From contig OW388296.1 of assembly GCA_936450465.1 (NCBI GenBank), positions 37,972,023-38,036,022 on the forward strand: 64,000 nt of DNA, written 5' to 3'. This document shows positions 28,780 through 42,540 of this stretch, piece by piece. This DNA is from Gibbula magus. Taxonomy: Eukaryota; Mollusca; Gastropoda; Trochida; Trochidae. The notes beneath the pieces were generated by a model. The model was given only the letters and a program-made list of their open reading frames with translations. It ran no database searches and was not told the DNA's origin. Each line of letters starts with the position of its first letter. Position 1 is the first letter of the stretch. Made by a program: the position numbers and the translations under genes.

Positions 28780-29440
28780 GTAGTCTGTTGATCAGACAGA
28801 AAACTATTTGAAAACCCTTCACAATCTAGGAATCGACACATGTAGTCTACTGGTAAGACAGAAAACTATTTGAGAACCCTTCACAATCTCGGAATCGACA
28901 CATGTAGTCTACTGGTAAGACAGAAAACTATTTGAGAACCCTTCACAATCTAGGAATCGACCCCTGTAGTCGTTAGATGAAATATCATAACCCTTCACAA
29001 TCTAGGAATCGACACATGTAGTCTACTGGTAAGACAGAAAACTATTTGAGAACCCTTCACAATCTAGGAATCGACCCATGTAGTCGTTTGATGAAATATC
29101 ATAACCCTTCACAATCTAACAATCGACTCATGTAGTCTGTTGATAAGACAGAACAAATATTTGAGAACCCTTCACAATCTAGGAATCGACCCCTGTAGTC
29201 GTTAGATGAAATATCATAACCCTTCACAATCTAGGAATAGACTCATGTATTCTGTTGGTAAGACAGAACAACTATTGGAGAACCCTTCACAATCTAGGAA
29301 TCGACTTCTGTAGTCGTTAGATGAAATATCATAACCCTTCACAATCTAGGAATCGACACATGTAGTCTACTGGTAAGACAGAAAACTATTTGAGAACCCT
29401 TCACAATCTAGGAATCGACCCCTGTAGTCGTTAGATGAAA
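28777..29440. repeat. Continuation of the 25-mer HOR after the insertion
   Basis: Colinear with 10,757-11,420 at a constant offset of 18,020 bp: gttgatcagac at the start, ctaacaatcgactc at 29,116 versus 11,096, and gaatagactc at about 29,235 versus 11,215. One visible difference is gacagaaaac instead of gacagacaac in the second unit. The left flank (about 16,340-17,111) matches 9,988-10,759. Both flanks are therefore parts of one interrupted HOR unit. Confidence 0.85.
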
Positions 29441-31150
29441 TATCATAACCCTTCACAATCTAGGAATCGACTCATGTAGTCTGTTGATAAGACAGATAAA
29501 ATATTTGAGAACCCTTCACAATCTCGGAATCGACACATGTAGTCTACTGGTAAGACAGACAACTATTTGAGAACCCTTCACAATCTAGGAATCGACCCCT
29601 GTAGTCGTTAGATGAAATATCATAACCCTTCACAATCTAGGAATCGACACATGTAGTCGTTAGATGAAATATCATAACCCTTCACAATCTAGGAATCGAC
29701 TCATGTATTCTGTTTGTAAGACAGAACAACTATTGGAGAACCCTTCACAATCTAGGAATCGACTTCTGTATTCGTTAGATGAAATATCATAACCCTTCAC
29801 AATCTAGGAATCGACACATGTAGTCTACTGGTAAGACAGAAAACTATTTGAGAACCCTTCACAATCTAGGAATCGACCCCTGTAGTCGTTAGATGAAATA
29901 TCATAACCCTTCACAATCTAGGAATCGACTCATGTATTCTGTTGGTAAGACAGAACAACTATTGGAGAACCCTTCACAATCTAGGAATCGACTTCTGTAG
30001 TCGTTAGATGAAATATCATAACCCTTCACAATCTAGGAATCGACACATGTAGTCTACTGGTAAGACTGAAAACTATTTGAGAACCCTTCACAATCTAGGA
30101 ATCGACCCCTGTAGTCGTTAGATGAAATATCATAACCCTTCACAATCTAGGAATCGACTCATGTAGTCTATTGATAAGACAGATAAAATAGTTGAGAACC
30201 CTTCACAATCTAGGAATCGACTTCTGTAGTCGTTAGATGAAATATCATAACCCTTCACAATCTAGGAATCGACACATGTAGTCTACTGGTAAGACAGAAA
30301 ACTATTTGAGAACCCTTCACAATCTAGGAATCGACCCCTGTAGTCGTTAGATGAAATATCATAACCCTTCACAATCTAGGAATCGACTCATGTAGTCTGT
30401 TGATAAGACAGATAAAATATTTGAGAACCCTTCACAATCTCGGAATCGACACATGTAGTCTACTGGTAAGACAGACAACTATTTGAGAACCCTTCACCAT
30501 CTAGGAATCGACCCCTGTAGTCGTTAGATGAAATATCATAACCCTTCACAATCTAGGAATCGACACATGTAGTCGTTAGATGAAATATCATAACCCTTCA
30601 CAATCTAGGAATCGACTCATGTATTCTGTTTGTAAGACAGAACAACTATTGGAGAACCCTTCACAATCTAGGAATCGACTTCTGTATTCGTTAGATGAAA
30701 TATCATAACCCTTCACAATCTAGGAATCGACACATGTAGTCTACTGGTAAGACAGAAAACTATTTGAGAACCCTTCACAATCTAGGAATCGACCCCTGTA
30801 GTCGTTAGATGAAATATCATAACCCTTCACAATCTAGGAATCGACTCATGTATTCTGTTGGTAAGACAGAACAACTATTGGAGAACCCTTCACAATCTAG
30901 GAATCGACTTCTGTAGTCGTTAGATGAAATATCATAACCCTTCACAATCTAGGAATCGACACATGTAGTCTACTGGTAAGACTGAAAACTATTTGAGAAC
31001 CCTTCACAATCTAGGAATCGACCCCTGTAGTCGTTAGATGAAATATCATAACCCTTCACAATCTAGGAATCGACTCATGTAGTCTGTTGATAAGACAGAT
31101 AAAATAGTTGAGAACCCTTCACAATCTAGGAATCGACTTCTGTAGTCGTT
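29340..31150. repeat. 16-mer higher-order repeat, 916 bp x 2
   Basis: Two tandem copies, with gtaagactgaaaac recurring 916 bp apart (about 30,062 and 30,978). One unit contains eight A and eight B monomers, including a BB step (ctcggaatcg with gacagacaac) and an AA step whose second member is a chimeric cacatgtagtcgttag unit. Copy differences include caccatctagg near 30,495 and gtcgtttgatg near 31,145. A third copy lies left of the insertion at about 11,780-12,690. Confidence 0.82.
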
Positions 31151-34100
31151 TGATGAAATATCATAACCCTTCACAATCTAGGAATCGACACATGTAGTCT
31201 ATTGGTAAGACAGAAAACTATTTGAGAACCCTTCACAATCTAGGAATCGACTTCTGTATTCGTTAGATGCAATATCATAACCCTTCACAATCTAGGAATA
31301 GACACATGTAGTCTATTGGTAAGACAGAAAAAACTAGTTGAGAACCCTTCACAACCTAGGAATCGACCCCTGTAGTCGTTAGATGAAATATCATAACCCT
31401 TCACAATCTAGGAATCGACACATGTAGTCTATTGGTAAGACAGAAAAACTAGTTGAGAACCTTTCACAATCTAGGAATCGACCCCTGTAGTCGTTAGATG
31501 AAATATCATAAACCTTCACAATCTAGGAATAGACACATGTAGTCTATTGGTAAGACAGAAAAACTAGTTGAGAACCCTTCACAACCTAGGAATCGAACCC
31601 TGTAGTCGTTAGATGAAATATCATAACCCTTCACAATCTAGGAATCGACACATGTAGTCTATTGGTAAGACAGAAAACTATTTGAAAACCCTTCACAATC
31701 TAGGAATCGACACATGTAGTCTACTGGTAAGACAGAAAACTATTTGAGAACCCTTCACAATCTCGGAATCGACACATGTAGTCTACTGGTAAGACAGAAA
31801 ACTATTTGAGAACCCTTCACAATCTAGGAATCGACACCTGTAGTCGTTAGATGAAATATCATAACCCTTCACAATCTAGGAATCGACACATGTAGTCTAC
31901 TGGTAAGACAGAAAACTATTTGAGAACCCTTCACAATCTAGGAATCGACCCATGTAGTCGTTAGATGAAATATCATAACCCTTCACAATCTAGGAATCGA
32001 CTCATGTAGTCTGTTGATAAGACAGAACAAATATTTGAGAACCCTTCACAATCTAGGAATCGACCCCTGTAGTCGTTAGATGAAATATCATAACCCTTCA
32101 CAATCTAGGAATCGACCAATGTATTCTGTTGGTAAGACAGAACAACTATTGGAGAACCCTTCACAATCTAGGAATCGACTTCCGTAGTCGTTAGATGAAA
32201 TATCATAACCCTTCACAATCTAGGAATCGACACATGTAGTCTACTGGTAAGACAGAAAACTATTTGAGAACCCTTCACAATCTAGGAATCGACCCCTGTA
32301 GTCGTTAGATGAAATATCATAACCCTTCACAATCTAGGAATCGACTCATGTAGTCTGTTGATAAGACAGAACAAATATTTGAGAACCCTTCACAATCTAG
32401 GAATCGACCCCTGTAGTCGTTAGATGAAATATCATAACCCTTCACAATCTAGGAATCGACTCATGTATTCTGTTGGTAAGACAGAACAACTATTGGAGAA
32501 CCCTTCACAATCTAGGAATCGACTTCTGTAGTCGTTAGATGAAATATCATAACCCTTCACAATCTAGGAATCGACTCATGTAGTCTGTTGATAAGACAGA
32601 TACAATATTTGAGAACCCTTCACAATCTAGGAATCGACTTCTGTAGTCGTTTGATGAAATATCATAACCCTTCACAATCTAGGAATCGACACATGTAGTC
32701 TATTGGTAAGACAGAAAACTATTTGAGAACCCTTCACAATCTAGGAATCGGCTCATGTAGTCTGTTGATAAGACAGATAAAATATTTGAGAACCCTTCAC
32801 AATCTAGGAATTGATCCCTGTAGTCGTTAGATGAAATATCATAACCCTTCACAATCTTGGAATCGACCCATGTAGTCTGTTGATCAGACAGAAAACTATT
32901 TGAAAACCCTTCACAATCTAGGAATCGACACATGTAGTCTACTGGTAAGACAGAAAACTATTTGAGAACCCTTCACAATCTAGGAATCGACCCCTGTAGT
33001 CGTTAGATGAAATATCATAACCCTTCACAATCTAGGAATCGACACATGTAGTCTACTGGTAAGACAGAAAACTATTTGAGAACCCTTCACAATCTAGGAA
33101 TCGACCCATGTAGTCGTTTGATGAAATATCATAACCCTTCACAATCTAACAATCGACTCATGTAGTCTGTTGATAAGACAGAACAAATATTTGAGAACCC
33201 TTCACAATCTAGGAATCGACCCCTGTAGTCGTTAGATGAAATATCATAACCCTTCACAATCTAGGAATAGACTCATGTATTCTGTTGGTAAGACAGAACA
33301 ACTATTGGAGAACCCTTCACAATCTAGGAATCGACTTCTGTAGTCGTTAGATGAAATATCATAACCCTTCACAATCTAGGAATCGACACATGTAGTCTAC
33401 TGGTAAGACAGAAAACTATTTGAGAACCCTTCACAATCTAGGAATCGACCCCTGTAGTCGTTAGATGAAATATCATAACCCTTCACAATCTAGGAATCGA
33501 CTCATGTAGTCTGTTGATAAGACAGCTAAAATATTTGAGAACCCTTCACAATCTCGGAATCGACACATGTAGTCTACTGGTAAGACAGACAACTATTTGA
33601 GAACCCTTCACAATCTAGGAATCGACCCCTGTAGTCGTTAGATGAAATATCATAACCCTTCACAATCTAGGAATCGACACATGTAGTCTACTGGTAAGAC
33701 AGAAAACTATTTGAGAACCCTTCACAATCTAGGAATCGACCCATGTTGTCGTTAGATGAAATATCATAACCCTTCACAATCTAGGAATCGACTCATGTAG
33801 TCTACTGGTAAGACAGAAAACTATTTGAGAACCCTTCACAATCTCGGAATCGACACATGTAGTCTACTGGTAAGACAGAAAACTATTTGAGAACCCTTCA
33901 CAATCTAGGAATCGACCCCTGTAGTCGTTAGATGAAATATCATAACCCTTCACAATCTAGGAATCGACACATGTAGTCTACTGGTAAGACAGAAAACTAT
34001 TTGAGAACCCTTCACAATCTAGGAATCGACCCATGTTGTCGTTAGATGAAATATCATAACCCTTCACAATCTAGGAATCGACTCATGTAGTCTGTTGATA

Positions 34101-36384
34101 AGACAGAACAAATATTGGAGAACCCTTCACAATCTAGGAATCGACCCCTGTAGTCGTTAGATGAAATATCATAACCCTTCACAATCTAGGAATCGACTCA
34201 TGTATTCTGTTGGTAAGACAGAACAACTATTGGAGAACCCTTCACAATCTAGGAATCGACTTCTGTAGTCGTTAGATGAAATATCATAACCCTTCACAAT
34301 CTAGGAATCGACACATGTAGTCTACTGGTAAGACAGAAAACTATTTGAGAACCCTTCACAATCTAGGAATCGACCCCAGTAGTCGTTAGATGAAATATCA
34401 TAACCCTTCACAATCTAGGAATCGACTCATGTAGTCTGTTGATAAGACATATATATTTGAGAAACCTTCACAATCTAGGAATCGACTTCTGTAGTCGTTT
34501 GATGAAATATCAAAACCCTTCACAATCTAGGAATCGACACATGTAGTCTATTGGTAAGACAGAAAACTATTTGAGAACCCTTCACAATCTAGGAATCGAC
34601 CCCTGTAGTCGTTAGATGAAATATCATAACTCTTCACAATCTAGGAATCGACCTATGTATTCTGTTGATAAGACAGAAAAACTAGTTGAGAACCTTTCAC
34701 AATCTAGGAATCGACCCCTGTAGTCGTTAGATGAAATATCATAACCCTTCACAATCTAGGAATAGACACATGTAGTCTATTGGTAAGACAGAAAAACTAG
34801 TTGAGAACCCTTCACAACCTAGGAATCGAACCCTGTAGTCGTTAGATGAAATATCATAACCCTTCACAATCTAGGAATCGACACATGTAGTCCATTGGTA
34901 AGACAGAAAACTATTTGAAAACCCTTCACAATCTAGGAATCGACACATGTAGTCTACTGGTAAGACAGAAAACTATTTGAGAACCCTTCACAATCTCGGA
35001 ATCGACACATTATTCTACTGGTAAGACAGAAAACTATTTGAGAACCCTTCACAATCTAGGAATCGACTTCTATAGTCGTTTGATGAAATATCATATACCT
35101 TCACAATCTAGGAATCGACACATGTAGTCTATTGGTAAGACAGAAAACTATTTGAGAACCCTTCACAATCTAGGAATCGGCTCATGTAGTCTGTTGATAA
35201 GACAGATAAAATATTTGAGAACCCTTCACAATCTAGGAATTGATCCCTGTAGTCGTTAGATGAAATATCATAACCCTTCACAATCTTGGAATCGACCCAT
35301 GTAGTATGATGATCAGACAGAAAACTATTTGAAAACCCTTCACAATCTAGGAATCGACACATGTAGTCTACTGGTAAGACAGAAAACTATTTGAGAACCC
35401 TTCACAATCTCGGAATCGACACATGTAGTCTACTGGTAAGACAGAAAACTATTTGAGAACCCTTCACAATCTAGGAATCGACCCCTGTAGTCTTTAGATG
35501 AAATATCATAACCCTTCACAATCTAGGAATCGACACATGTAGTCCACTGGTAAGACAGAAAACTATTTGAGAACCCTTCACAATCTAGGAATCGACCCAT
35601 GTAGTCGTTTGATGAAATATCATAACCCTTCACAATCTAACAATCGACTCATGTAGTCTGTTGATAAGACAGAACAAATATTTGAGAACCCCTCACAATC
35701 TAGGAATCGACCCCTGTAGTCGTTAGATGAAATATCATAACCCTTCACAATCTAGGAATAGACTCATGTATTCTGTTGGTAAGACAGAACAACTATTGGA
35801 GAACCCTTCACAATCTAGGAATCGACTTCTGTAGTCGTTAGATGAAATATCATAACCCTTCACAATCTAGGAATCGACTCATGTAGTCTGTTGATAAGAC
35901 AGAACAAATATTTGAGAACCCTTCACAATCTAGGAATCGACCCCTGTAGTCGTTAGATGAAATATCATAACCCTTCACAATCTAGGAATCGACTCATGTA
36001 TTCTGTTGGTAAGACAGAACAACTATTGGAGAACCCTTCACAATCTAGGAATCGACTTCTGTAGTCGTTAGATGAAATATCATAACCCTTCACAATCTAG
36101 GAATCGACTCATGTAGTCTGTTGATAAGACAGATAAAATATTTGAGAACCCTTCACAAACTAGGAATCGACTTCTGTAGTCGTTTGATGAAATATCATAA
36201 CCCTTCACAATCTAGGAATCGACACATGTAGTCTATTGGTAAGACAGAAAACTATTTGAGAACCCTTCACAATCTAGGAATCGGCTCATTTAGTCTGTTG
36301 ATAAGACAGATAAAATATTTGAGAACCCTTCACAATCTAGGAATTGATCCCTGTAGTCGTTAGATGAAATATCATAACCCTTCA

Positions 36385-39300
36385 CAATCTTGGAATCGAC
36401 CCATGTAGTCTGTTGATCAGACAGAAAACTATTTGAAAACCCTTCACAATCTAGGAATCGACACATGTAGTCTACTGGTAAGACAGAAAACTATTTGAGA
36501 ACCCTTCACAATCTCGGAATCGACACATGTAGTCTACTGGTAAGACAGAAAACTATTTGAGAACCCTTCACAATCTAGGAATCGACCCATGTAGTCGTTA
36601 GATGAAATATCATAAAACTTCACAATCTAGGAATCGACACATGTAGTCTACTGGTAAGACAGAAAACTATTTGAGAACCCTTCACAATCTAGGAATCGAC
36701 CCATGTAGTCGTTTGATGAAATATCATAACCCTTCACAATCTAACAATCGACTCATGTAGTCTGTTGATAAGACAGAACAAATATTTGAGAACCCTTCAC
36801 AATCTAGAAATCGACCCCTGTAGTCGTTAGATGAAATATCATAACCCTTCACAATCTAGGAATAGACTCATGTATTCTGTTGGTAAGACAGAACAACTAT
36901 TGGAGAACCCTTCACAATCTAGGAATCGACTTCTGTAGTCGTTAGATGAAATATCATAACCCTTCACAATCTAGGAATCGACACATGTAGTCTATTGGTA
37001 AGACAGAAAAACTAGTTGAGAACCCTTCACAACCTAGGAATCGACCCCTGTAGTCGTTAGATGAAATATCATAACCCTTCACAATCTAGGAATCGACACA
37101 TGTAGTCTACTGGTAAGACAGAAAACTATTTGAGAACCCTTCACAATCTAGGAATCGACCCCTGTAGTCGTTGGATGAAATATCATAACCCTTCACAATC
37201 TAGGAATCGACTCATGTAGTCTTTTGATAAGACAGATAAAATATTTGAGAACCCTTCACAATCTAGGAATCGACCCCTGTAGTCGTTAGATGAAATATCA
37301 TAACCCTTCACAATCTAGGAATCGGCTCATGTAGTCTGTTGATAAGACAGATAAAATATTTGAGAACCCTTCACAATCTAGGAATTGACCCCTGTAGTCG
37401 TTAGATGAAATATCATAACCCTTCACAATCTTGGAATCGACCCATGTAGTCTGTTGATCAGACAGAAAACTATTTGAAAACCCTTCACAATCTAGGAATC
37501 GACACATGTAGTCTACTGGTAAGACAGAAAACTATTTGAGAACCCTTCACAATCTCGGAATCGACACATGTAGTCTACTGGTAAGACAGAAAACTATTTG
37601 AGAACCCTTCACAATCTAGGAATCGACCCCTGTAGTCGTTAGATGAAATATCATAACCCTTCACAATCTAGGAATCGACACATGTAGTCTACTGGTAAGA
37701 CAGAAAACTATTTGAGAACCCTTCACAATCTAGGAATCGACCCATGTTGTCGTTAGATGAAATATCATAACCCTTCACAATCTAGGAATCGACTCATGTA
37801 GTCTGTTGATAAGACAGAACAAATATTGGAGAACCCTTCACAATCTAGGAATCGACCCCTGTAGTCGTTAGATGAAATATCATAACCCTTCACAATCTAG
37901 GAATCGACTCATGTATTCTGTTGGTAAGACAGAACAACTATTGGAGAACCCTTCACAATCTAGGAATCGACTTCTGTAGTCGTTAGATGAAATATCATAA
38001 CCCTTCACAATCTAGGAATCGACACATGTAGTCTACTGGTAAGACAGAAAACTATTTGAGAACCCTTCACAATCTAGGAATCGACCCCAGTAGTCGTTAG
38101 ATGAAATATCATAACCCTTCACAATCTAGGAATCGACTCATGTAGTCTGTTGATAAGACATATATATTTGAGAAACCTTCACAATCTAGGAATCGACTTC
38201 TGTAGTCGTTTGATGAAATATCATAACCCTTCACAATCTAGGAATCGACACATGTAGTCTATTGGTAAGACAGAAAACTATTTGAGAACCCTTCACAATC
38301 TAGGAATCGACCCCTGTAGTCGTTAGATGAAATATCATAACTCTTCATAATCTTGGAATCGACCCATGTAGTCTGTTGATCAGACAGAAAACTATTTGAA
38401 AACCCTTCACAATCTAGGAATCGACACATGTAGTCTACTGGTAAGACAGAAAACTATTTGAGAACCCTTCACAATCTCGGAATCGACACATGTAGTCTAC
38501 TGGTAAGACAGAAAACTATTTGAGAACCCTTCACAATCTAGGAATCGACCCATGTAGTCGTTAGATGAAATATCATAAAACTTCACAATCTAGGAATCGA
38601 CACATGTAGTCTACTGGTAAGACAGAAAACTATTTGAGAACCCTTCACAATCTAGGAATCGACCCATGTAGTCGTTTGATGAAATATCATAACCCTTCAT
38701 AATCTAACAATCGACTCATGTAGTCTGTTGATAAGACAGAACAAATATTTGAGAACCCTTCACAATCTAGAAATCGACCCCTGTAGTCGTTAGATGAAAT
38801 ATCATAACCCTTCACAATCTAGGAATAGACTCATGTATTCTGTTGGTAAGACAGAACAACTATTGGAGAACCCTTCACAATCTAGGAATCGACTTCTGTA
38901 GTCGTTAGATGAAATATCATAACCCTTCACAATCTAGGAATCGACACATGTAGTCTATTGGTAAGACAGAAAAACTAGTTGAGAACCCTTCACAACCTAG
39001 GAATCGACCCCTGTAGTCGTTAGATGAAATATCATAACCCTTCACAATCTAGGAATCGACACATGTAGTCTACTGGTAAGACAGAAAACTATTTGAGAAC
39101 CCTTCACAATCTAGGAATCGACCCCTGTAGTCGTTGGATGAAATATCATAACCCTTCACAATCTAGGAATCGACTCATGTAGTCTTTTGATAAGACAGAT
39201 AAAATATTTGAGAACCCTTCACAATCTAGGAATCGACCCCTGTAGTCGTTAGATGAAATATCATAACCCTTCACAATCTAGGAATCGGCTCATGTAGTCT

Positions 39301-40245
39301 GTTGATAAGACAGATAAAATATTTGAGAACCCTTCACAATCTAGGAATTGACCCCTGTAGTCGTTAGATGAAATATCATAACCCTTCACAATCTTGGAAT
39401 CGACCCATGTAGTCTGTTGATCAGACAGAAAACTATTTGAAAACCCTTCACAATCTAGGAATCGACACATGTAGTCTACTGGTAAGACAGAAAACTATTT
39501 GAGAACCCTTCACAATCTCGGAATCGACACATGTAGTCTACTGGTAAGACAGAAAACTATTTGAGAACCCTTCACAATCTAGGAATCGACCCCTGTAGTC
39601 GTTAGATGAAATATCATAACCCTTCACAATCTAGGAATCGACACATGTAGTCTACTGGTAAGACAGAAAACTATTTGAGAACCCTTCACAATCTAGGAAT
39701 CGACCCATGTTGTCGTTAGATGAAATATCATAACCCTTCACAATCTAGGAATCGACTCATGTAGTCTGTTGATAAGACAGAACAAATATTGGAGAACCCT
39801 TCACAATCTAGGAATCGACCCCTGTAGTCGTTAGATGAAATATCATAACCCTTCACAATCTAGGAATCGACTCATGTATTCTGTTGGTAAGACAGAACAA
39901 CTATTGGAGAACCCTTCACAATCTAGGAATCGACTTCTGTAGTCGTTAGATGAAATATCATAACCCTTCACAATCTAGGAATCGACACATGTAGTCTACT
40001 GGTAAGACAGAAAACTATTTGAGAACCCTTCACAATCTAGGAATCGACCCCAGTAGTCGTTAGATGAAATATCATAACCCTTCACAATCTAGGAATCGAC
40101 TCATGTAGTCTGTTGATAAGACATATATATTTGAGAAACCTTCACAATCTAGGAATCGACTTCTGTAGTCGTTTGATGAAATATCATAACCCTTCACAAT
40201 CTAGGAATCGACACATGTAGTCTATTGGTAAGACAGAAAACTATT
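36385..40245. repeat. 1,963-bp higher-order repeat x ~2
   Basis: Offset of 1,963 bp over nearly the whole interval. Markers in each copy are cataaaacttcac (36,611 and 38,574), tctagaaatcgacccc, gtcttttgataagac, cggctcatg, ttgacccctg, cccatgttgtcg and gacatatatatttgag (about 38,157 and 40,120). The two copies meet near 38,282-38,360. Differences are few, for example cttcataatctaac in the second copy. A related gacatatatatttgag unit occurs near 34,447. Confidence 0.85.
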
Positions 40246-40789
40246 TGAAAACCCTTCACAATCTAGGAATCGACACATGTAGTCTACTGGTAAGACAGAA
40301 AACTATTTGAGGACCCTTCACAATCTCGGAATCGACACATGTAGTCTACTGGTAAGACAGAAAACTATTTGAGAACCCTTCACAATCTAGGAATCGACCC
40401 CTGTAGTCGTTAGATGAAATATCATAACCCTTCACAATCTAGGAATCGACTCATGTAGTCTGTTGATAAGACAGATAAAATATTTGAGAACCCTTCACAA
40501 TCTAGGAATCGACTTCTGTAGTCGTTTGATGAAATATCATAACCCTTCACAATCTAGGAATCGACACATGTAGTCTATTGGTAAGACAGAAAACTATTTG
40601 AGAACCCTTCACAAACTAGGAATCGACTTCTGTAGTCGTTAGATGAAATATCATAACCCTTCACAATCTAGGAATAGACACATGTAGTCTATTGGTAAGA
40701 CAGAAAAACTAGTTGAGAACCCTTCACAACCTAGGAATCGACCCCTGTAGTCGTTAGATGAAATATCATAACCCTTCACAATCTAGGAA

Positions 40790-42540
40790 TCGACACATGT
40801 AGTCTATTGGTAAGACAGAAAAACTAGTTGAGAACCTTTCACAATCTAGGAATCGACCCCTGTAGTCGTTAGATGAAATAGCATAACTCTTCACAATCTA
40901 GGAATCCACTATTCTGTTGATAAGACAGAAAAACTATTGGAGAACCCTTCACAATCTAGGAATCGACTTCTGTAGTCGTTAGATGAAATATCATAACCCT
41001 TCACAATCTAGGAATCGACTCATGTAGTCTGTTGATAAGACAGATAAAATATTTGAGAACCCTTCACAATCTAGGAATCGACCCCTGTAGTCGTTAGATG
41101 AAATATCATAACCCTTCACAATCTAGGAATCGACCCATGTAGTCTGTTGATAAGACAGAAAACTATTTGAAAACAATTCACAATCTAGAAATCGACACAT
41201 GTAGTCTATTGGTAAGACAGAAAAACTAGTTGAGAACCTTTCACAATCTAGGAATCGACCCCTGTAGTCGTTAGATGAAATAGCATAACTCTTCACAATC
41301 TAGGAATCCACTATTCTGTTGATAAGACAGAAAAACTATTGGAGAACCCTTCACAATCTAGGAATCGACTTCTGTAGTCGTTAGATGAAATATCATAACC
41401 CTTCACAATCTAGGAATCGACTCATGTAGTCTGTTGATAAGACAGATAAAATATTTGAGAACCCTTCACAATCTAGGAATCGACCCCTGTAGTCGTTAGA
41501 TGAAATATCATAACCCTTCACAATCTAGGAATCGACCCATGTAGTCTGTTGATAAGACAGAAAACTATTTGAAAACAATTCACAATCTAGAAATCGACAC
41601 ATGTAGTCTACTGGTAAGACAGAAAACTATTTGAGAACCCTTCACAATCTAGGAATCGACCCCTGTAGTCGTTAGATGAAATATCATAACCCTTCACAAT
41701 CTAGGAATCGACACATGTAGTCTATTGGTAAGACAGAAAAACTAGTTGAGAACCTTTCACAATCTAGGAATCGACCCCTGTAGTCGTTAGATGAAATAGC
41801 ATAACTCTTCACAATCTAGGAATCCACTATTCTGTTGATAAGACAGAAAAACTATTGGAGAACCCTTCACAATCTAGGAATCGACTTCTGTAGTCGTTAG
41901 ATGAAATATCATAACCCTTCACAATCTAGGAATCGACTCATGTAGTCTGTTGATAAGACAGATAAAATATTTGAGAACCCTTCACAATCTAGGAATCGAC
42001 CCCTGTAGTCGTTAGATGAAATATCATAACCCTTCACAATCTAGGAATCGACCCATGTAGTCTGTTGATAAGACAGCAAACTATTTGAAAACAATTCACA
42101 ATCTAGAAATCGACACATGTAGTCTATTGGTAAGACAGAAAAACTAGTTGAGAACCTTTCACAATCTAGGAATCGACCCCTGTAGTCGTTAGATGAAATA
42201 GCATAACTCTTCACAATCTAGGAATCCACTATTCTGTTGATAAGACAGAAAAACTATTGGAGAACCCTTCACAATCTAGGAATCGACTTCTGTAGTCGTT
42301 AGATGAAATATCATAACCCTTCACAATCTAGGAATCGACTCATGTAGTCTGTTGATAAGACAGATAAAATATTTGAGAACCCTTCACAATCTAGGAATCG
42401 ACCCCTGTAGTCGTTAGATGAAATATCATAACCCTTCACAATCTAGGAATCGACCCATGTAGTCTGTTGATAAGACAGAAAACTATTTGAAAACAATTCA
42501 CAATCTAGAAATCGACACATGTAGTCTACTGGTAAGACAG
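40790..42540. repeat. Alternating 402/516-bp higher-order repeat (918 bp x ~2)
   Basis: The marker ggaatccactattctgttga, a B unit lacking part of its core junction, occurs at 40,901, 41,303, 41,819 and 42,221. The spacings are 402, 516 and 402 bp; 516 minus 402 is exactly one 114-bp A/B dimer. The unit also carries atagcataactcttcac before the marker and gaaaacaattcacaatctag after it. The alternation makes a 918-bp compound repeat, with one gacagcaaac variant near 42,073. Confidence 0.88.
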
